Shown one piece after another: positions 61,198 to 64,000 of a stretch of DNA of 64,000 bases. Every line of letters starts with the position of its first letter. Within the stretch, counting starts at the first letter, position 1. This DNA comes from Clostridia bacterium (lineage in GTDB: Bacteria; Bacillota; Clostridia; Christensenellales; Aristaeellaceae). The notes below the pieces were generated by a model that saw only the letters and a list, made by a program, of their open reading frames with translations, was not told where the DNA came from and made no database searches. The stretch is taken from the NCBI GenBank assembly GCA_017464305.1, contig JAFUDS010000004.1:28285-92284 (forward strand), given 5' to 3'. The translations under genes were made by a program, and so were the position numbers.

Positions 61198-62367
61198 ATG
61201 GCATATACATATCCAGGAAGGGAAATGTGGGACATTCCTTTTGAATGGGACATGGGGACCCCGAAGGCGACTTTGTTTGAAAAGCTGGGGCACATGAGCC
61301 GCAAGGGTGGGGTTAACCTGAACAAGCTGGCAGACAGCGAGTATGGCGAACGGATCATTCAAGAATTCTGGCAATTCATGACCTGCCCGGATGAGATGGG
61401 GGAGAGCTATCTGGCTTATCTGAAACAGATCGGCCTGACGAAGAAGCTGCACCACGCAGAAAAGTTGTTTGAGAAATGGGCATTGTACCTGCCGGTATCC
61501 ATTGAGGCAGGCGCGAAAGCTGGTCGAAAATACCCGCTGCTGTTTGTCAATCATGGAGCACATATGCCTATCTATTGGGAAGAGCAGTCGGGATTCCTGC
61601 CGATTGCCGGACGGGAAGAGATGATCGTCATCGCGGCCCAGAATCATAACAGCGATCATTTGCTCCAGATCCTGGAGCAAGTGAAGGCGGAATATCCGGT
61701 TGATGAAAGCCGCATCTATTGCACTGGCTATTCCCAGGGTGGCTACAAGACGCAGATGATCGCATTTCACCATCCGAGGCTTTTCGCAGCCATCGCGCCT
61801 TGCGGATTTACATTTAGCCTGCCAGACTGGGACCTGACGGAAGAGGATAACAGGAAGGATGGGAACAACAAGCTGCCGAGTATCATGATTTGTGGTCAGG
61901 AAGAGGTGTTGGAGTTCGTTCCCGTCCATCAGGACAACCTGCCTGGAGAAGAATTCTATGTGCCGGAGAGTACATTGAAGGAAGCGGATCCGACAATTCC
62001 AGGAATTTACGAGGCGCTGCCGACAAAGGCAACGGTGAAGATGGATATGTTGAACAAGAAACTGCGTTCCATCGGCCACAGAGAGATTAGCTATGAGGAA
62101 TGCCGGGCCACGACTGAAAGTGACAACGAAGTCGAACGGCTGCATGGTTTTCCCGCGGATCGAACGGACATCTTCATGCTCGCGGGGGTCAGACACTTCA
62201 TATCCTCCTTCGATGGAGACTATGAAAAAGATGTCTTCAAAGTTGTGAGCATTGAGGGCTTGCCGCACTGGCCACCGGCTACCATGGCTGAGATTGCCTG
62301 GAGCTACATGAAAAAATACGCAAGGAATTGCGAAACCGGAGAGATCATTCATTTGGAAGATGCATGA
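61198..62367 (+). CDS. Alpha/beta hydrolase (esterase/depolymerase-like)
   Basis: This 389-residue cytoplasmic hydrolase resembles PHB-depolymerase/feruloyl-esterase-like proteins. It shows the nucleophile elbow YCTGYSQGGYKTQM, an oxyanion-type LLFVNHGAHMPIYWEE region and a late His in EGLPHWPPATMAEIAW. No signal peptide is seen. It is the first gene behind the twin operators and precedes sugar-kinase and isomerase genes, so it probably removes an acyl group from an imported sugar derivative. That substrate is inferred. Confidence 0.8.
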   Translation: MAYTYPGREMWDIPFEWDMGTPKATLFEKLGHMSRKGGVNLNKLADSEYGERIIQEFWQFMTCPDEMGESYLAYLKQIGLTKKLHHAEKLFEKWALYLPVSIEAGAKAGRKYPLLFVNHGAHMPIYWEEQSGFLPIAGREEMIVIAAQNHNSDHLLQILEQVKAEYPVDESRIYCTGYSQGGYKTQMIAFHHPRLFAAIAPCGFTFSLPDWDLTEEDNRKDGNNKLPSIMICGQEEVLEFVPVHQDNLPGEEFYVPESTLKEADPTIPGIYEALPTKATVKMDMLNKKLRSIGHREISYEECRATTESDNEVERLHGFPADRTDIFMLAGVRHFISSFDGDYEKDVFKVVSIEGLPHWPPATMAEIAWSYMKKYARNCETGEIIHLEDA

Positions 62368-62386
62368 CCTTAGGCAAGGAGAGACT

Positions 62387-63310
62387 ATGGAAAAAGGATA
62401 CATGATTGGCGTTGATATCGGCGGAACAAACATTCGAATCGGTGCAGCCAGGGAAGGCGGGATGTTGGAGGCATTTGAAAAAACCTCCAGCCAGGCCATC
62501 CTCGCTGGAGAACAGGCAGTTGAACACCTTATTGACTTTCTGCGCAATTATATGCATGAGAAACTGAAAAGTCAGGAAATTGAAGGAATCGTCTTGGGCT
62601 TACCCTCGACCCTGAACGCGGCGAGAGATCACGTCATTCAAACGCCGAACATCGAAGGGCTGAATGATGTTCCCTTGAAGAAGCTGTTGGAAGAGGCACT
62701 GCATATCCCAGTACTGATTGAGCGGGATGTCAACCTATTGTTCTGCAACGACGCGGATAGGCTTTCCCTTGATCCAGCAGGCATCAATATTGGGGTCTAT
62801 GTGGGAACCGGCATCGGTAACGCCATCTTTATCGACGGGCTTCCCTATGCCGGGACGGACGGAACCGCCGGTGAATTGGGCCATGTTTACATCGGGCGCA
62901 GGGGAAAGGTTTGCGGATGCGGCAATGAAGGCTGCGCGGAGTGCTACGCAGGAGGAAGACGGCTCGTGGAGCTGCGGGAGGAAGCCTATCCGACAGACAA
63001 AATTGGCAAGTTGTTCCAGAGCCATGGTGAGGATGCCGCGCTGATCGATTTTGTGGACACTGTGGCCGCAATGGTTGCCATGGAGGTCAATATTCTCAAT
63101 CCAGGGGCAATTGTGCTTGGCGGCGGAGTGCTCAACATGGAAGGGTTCCCCAGGGAGCGGCTGATTGAAGCCATTCATCGCCATACCCGAAAGCCCCTTC
63201 CGGAAAAGATGCTCAAGGTATTTTTTTCAGAGGATGCTTCAGAAAATGGCGTGCGTGGGGCGATCATCTATGCACGGATCAGAAACAAGGCTAAACGGGC
63301 TGTGGCGTAA
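62387..63310 (+). CDS. ROK-family sugar kinase, allokinase-like
   Basis: This 307-residue kinase starts MEKGYMIGVDIGGTNIRIGA (phosphate-binding loop) and has GVYVGTGIGNAIFIDG, the ROK His of ELGHVYIG and the zinc-binding VCGCGNEGCAECYAGG. Its pairing with an RpiB/AlsI-type isomerase and an AlsE-like epimerase points to D-allose kinase (AlsK). Other hexoses cannot be excluded. RBS AAGGAGAG sits upstream. Confidence 0.83.
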   Translation: MEKGYMIGVDIGGTNIRIGAAREGGMLEAFEKTSSQAILAGEQAVEHLIDFLRNYMHEKLKSQEIEGIVLGLPSTLNAARDHVIQTPNIEGLNDVPLKKLLEEALHIPVLIERDVNLLFCNDADRLSLDPAGINIGVYVGTGIGNAIFIDGLPYAGTDGTAGELGHVYIGRRGKVCGCGNEGCAECYAGGRRLVELREEAYPTDKIGKLFQSHGEDAALIDFVDTVAAMVAMEVNILNPGAIVLGGGVLNMEGFPRERLIEAIHRHTRKPLPEKMLKVFFSEDASENGVRGAIIYARIRNKAKRAVA

Positions 63311-63322
63311 GGAGGAGTCAAA

Positions 63323-63787
63323 ATGAGAATTGCGATCGGCAACGATCATGTCGCTATCGACATGAAAAACGAGATAAAGAATTATCTCGCAGGCCAGGGC
63401 ATCGAGGTTATTGATGTAGGCACAAACAGCCCTGAGCGTTTCAATTATCCCATCAGTGGCTACAAGGTTGCCAAGCTGGTCACATCCGGCGAAGTAGATT
63501 GTGGCGTATTGATCTGCGGTACAGGTGTAGGCATTAGCCTTGCAGCGAACAAGGTTCATGGCATTCGTGCCTGCGTTTGCAGCGATCCTTATACCGCCCG
63601 GCTTTCCAAGCAGCACAACAACACCAACATCATTGCCTTTGGTGCGCGGGTCGTTGGTATTGAGACGGCGAAAATGATCGTGGACGAGTGGTTGAATGCG
63701 ACTTATGAAGGCGGCAGACACCAAAATCGGATTGACATGATTGCGGAGATTGAACAGACACAGGACTTGAAAGCGGCGGAGGAATAA
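63323..63787 (+). CDS. RpiB/AlsI-type sugar-phosphate isomerase
   Basis: This 154-residue isomerase of the RpiB/LacAB family has IAIGNDHVAIDMKNEI at the start, the active-site GVLICGTGVGISLAANKVHG (Cys, Thr), and SDPYTARLSKQHNNTNIIAF with the His. In E. coli RpiB also acts as allose-6-phosphate isomerase, which fits the neighbours. RBS AAGGAGG is 8 nt upstream. Confidence 0.9.
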   Translation: MRIAIGNDHVAIDMKNEIKNYLAGQGIEVIDVGTNSPERFNYPISGYKVAKLVTSGEVDCGVLICGTGVGISLAANKVHGIRACVCSDPYTARLSKQHNNTNIIAFGARVVGIETAKMIVDEWLNATYEGGRHQNRIDMIAEIEQTQDLKAAEE

Positions 63788-63788
63788 C

Positions 63789-64000
63789 ATGAGCAGACTG
63801 CTTTGTCCCAGCATGATGTGTGCGAACTTTGAGAATTTGGCCGCAGAGGTACGGGCGTTGGATGACGCTGGAGCGGATATTTTCCATTGTGACATCATGG
63901 ACGGCAGCTTTGTGCCGAATTTCACGATGGGCGTCCTGGATGTCAAGACCATTCGGCGCTACACAGATAAGCCAGTGGATTGTCACCTGATGATCGAGAA
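63789..64000 (+). CDS. Ribulose-phosphate/allulose-6-phosphate 3-epimerase, partial
   Basis: The window ends after about 70 codons of a TIM-barrel epimerase. Visible are LLCPSMMCANFENLAAEV, the metal-binding FHCDIMDGSFVPNFTMG and VDCHLMIE. The CPSMMC and DCHLM segments look more like AlsE than typical Rpe. It would convert allulose-6-phosphate to fructose-6-phosphate. The 3' end lies beyond the window. Confidence 0.82.
   Translation, partial: MSRLLCPSMMCANFENLAAEVRALDDAGADIFHCDIMDGSFVPNFTMGVLDVKTIRRYTDKPVDCHLMIE

Overview
The window looks like a chromosome segment of a GC-rich (by eye about 55-60%) anaerobic-type Firmicute, class Clostridia in the broad sense. This rests on two HrcA/CIRCE operators, MsmK-type sugar ABC ATPase, MutS2, RqcH, VanW-family and CpsB/CpsC/CpsD proteins, a TM1266-type ACT protein, and sigma-A promoters, many with an extended TGn -10. 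It is mostly housekeeping DNA. No rRNA, tRNA, CRISPR array, prophage or IS transposase was seen.

Layout. 0.4-7.2 kb: msmK, a PucR-like regulator, an S41 lipoprotein protease, a structured leader with a 7-codon ORF and a terminator before a TM1266-like ACT gene, an SBP-permease pair, a VanW protein. 7.2-13.5 kb: a 91-bp tandem array, a receiver-like protein, an SPFH/zinc-ribbon protein, a lone nucleotidyltransferase, mutY, CIRCE-groES-groEL. 13.6-24.4 kb (minus strand): mntP, an esterase, purB, purA, a carB-dapF gene fusion, carA, a two-domain exported protein. 24.5-28.9 kb: exopolysaccharide regulatory module (cpsC, cpsD, LCP, cpsB) and an exported protein whose ribosome-binding site lies in a hairpin. 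29-43 kb: rqcH, orphan DNA methyltransferase, Cys-cluster protein, phosphatase, serine hydrolase, CIRCE-htpG, recA (minus), mutS2, two-component system. 43-52.8 kb: aroK, an amino-acid kinase, a Met-rich leader ORF with a terminator before metNIQ, glcD-like oxidase, aminotransferase, copper-chaperone-like protein, ACT/UPF0210 pair. 52.9-59.7 kb: obgE, yhbY, murC, alr, membrane protein, rsmD, coaD, coiled-coil protein. 59.7-64 kb: a lower-GC allose-type sugar cluster (LacI regulator, twin operators, alpha/beta hydrolase, ROK kinase, RpiB/AlsI, AlsE/Rpe cut by the window end).

How it fits together. purA/purB and carAB serve nucleotide synthesis; dapF, murC and alr serve peptidoglycan precursors; groESL and htpG appear to share HrcA control. 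Intergenic DNA is rich in palindromic repeats, including a covarying two-hairpin element of about 100 bp. The strongest candidates for undescribed biology are the methionine-codon attenuator before metNIQ, the carB-dapF fusion, the two-hairpin repeat family, and the leader-ORF/terminator before the TM1266-like gene.
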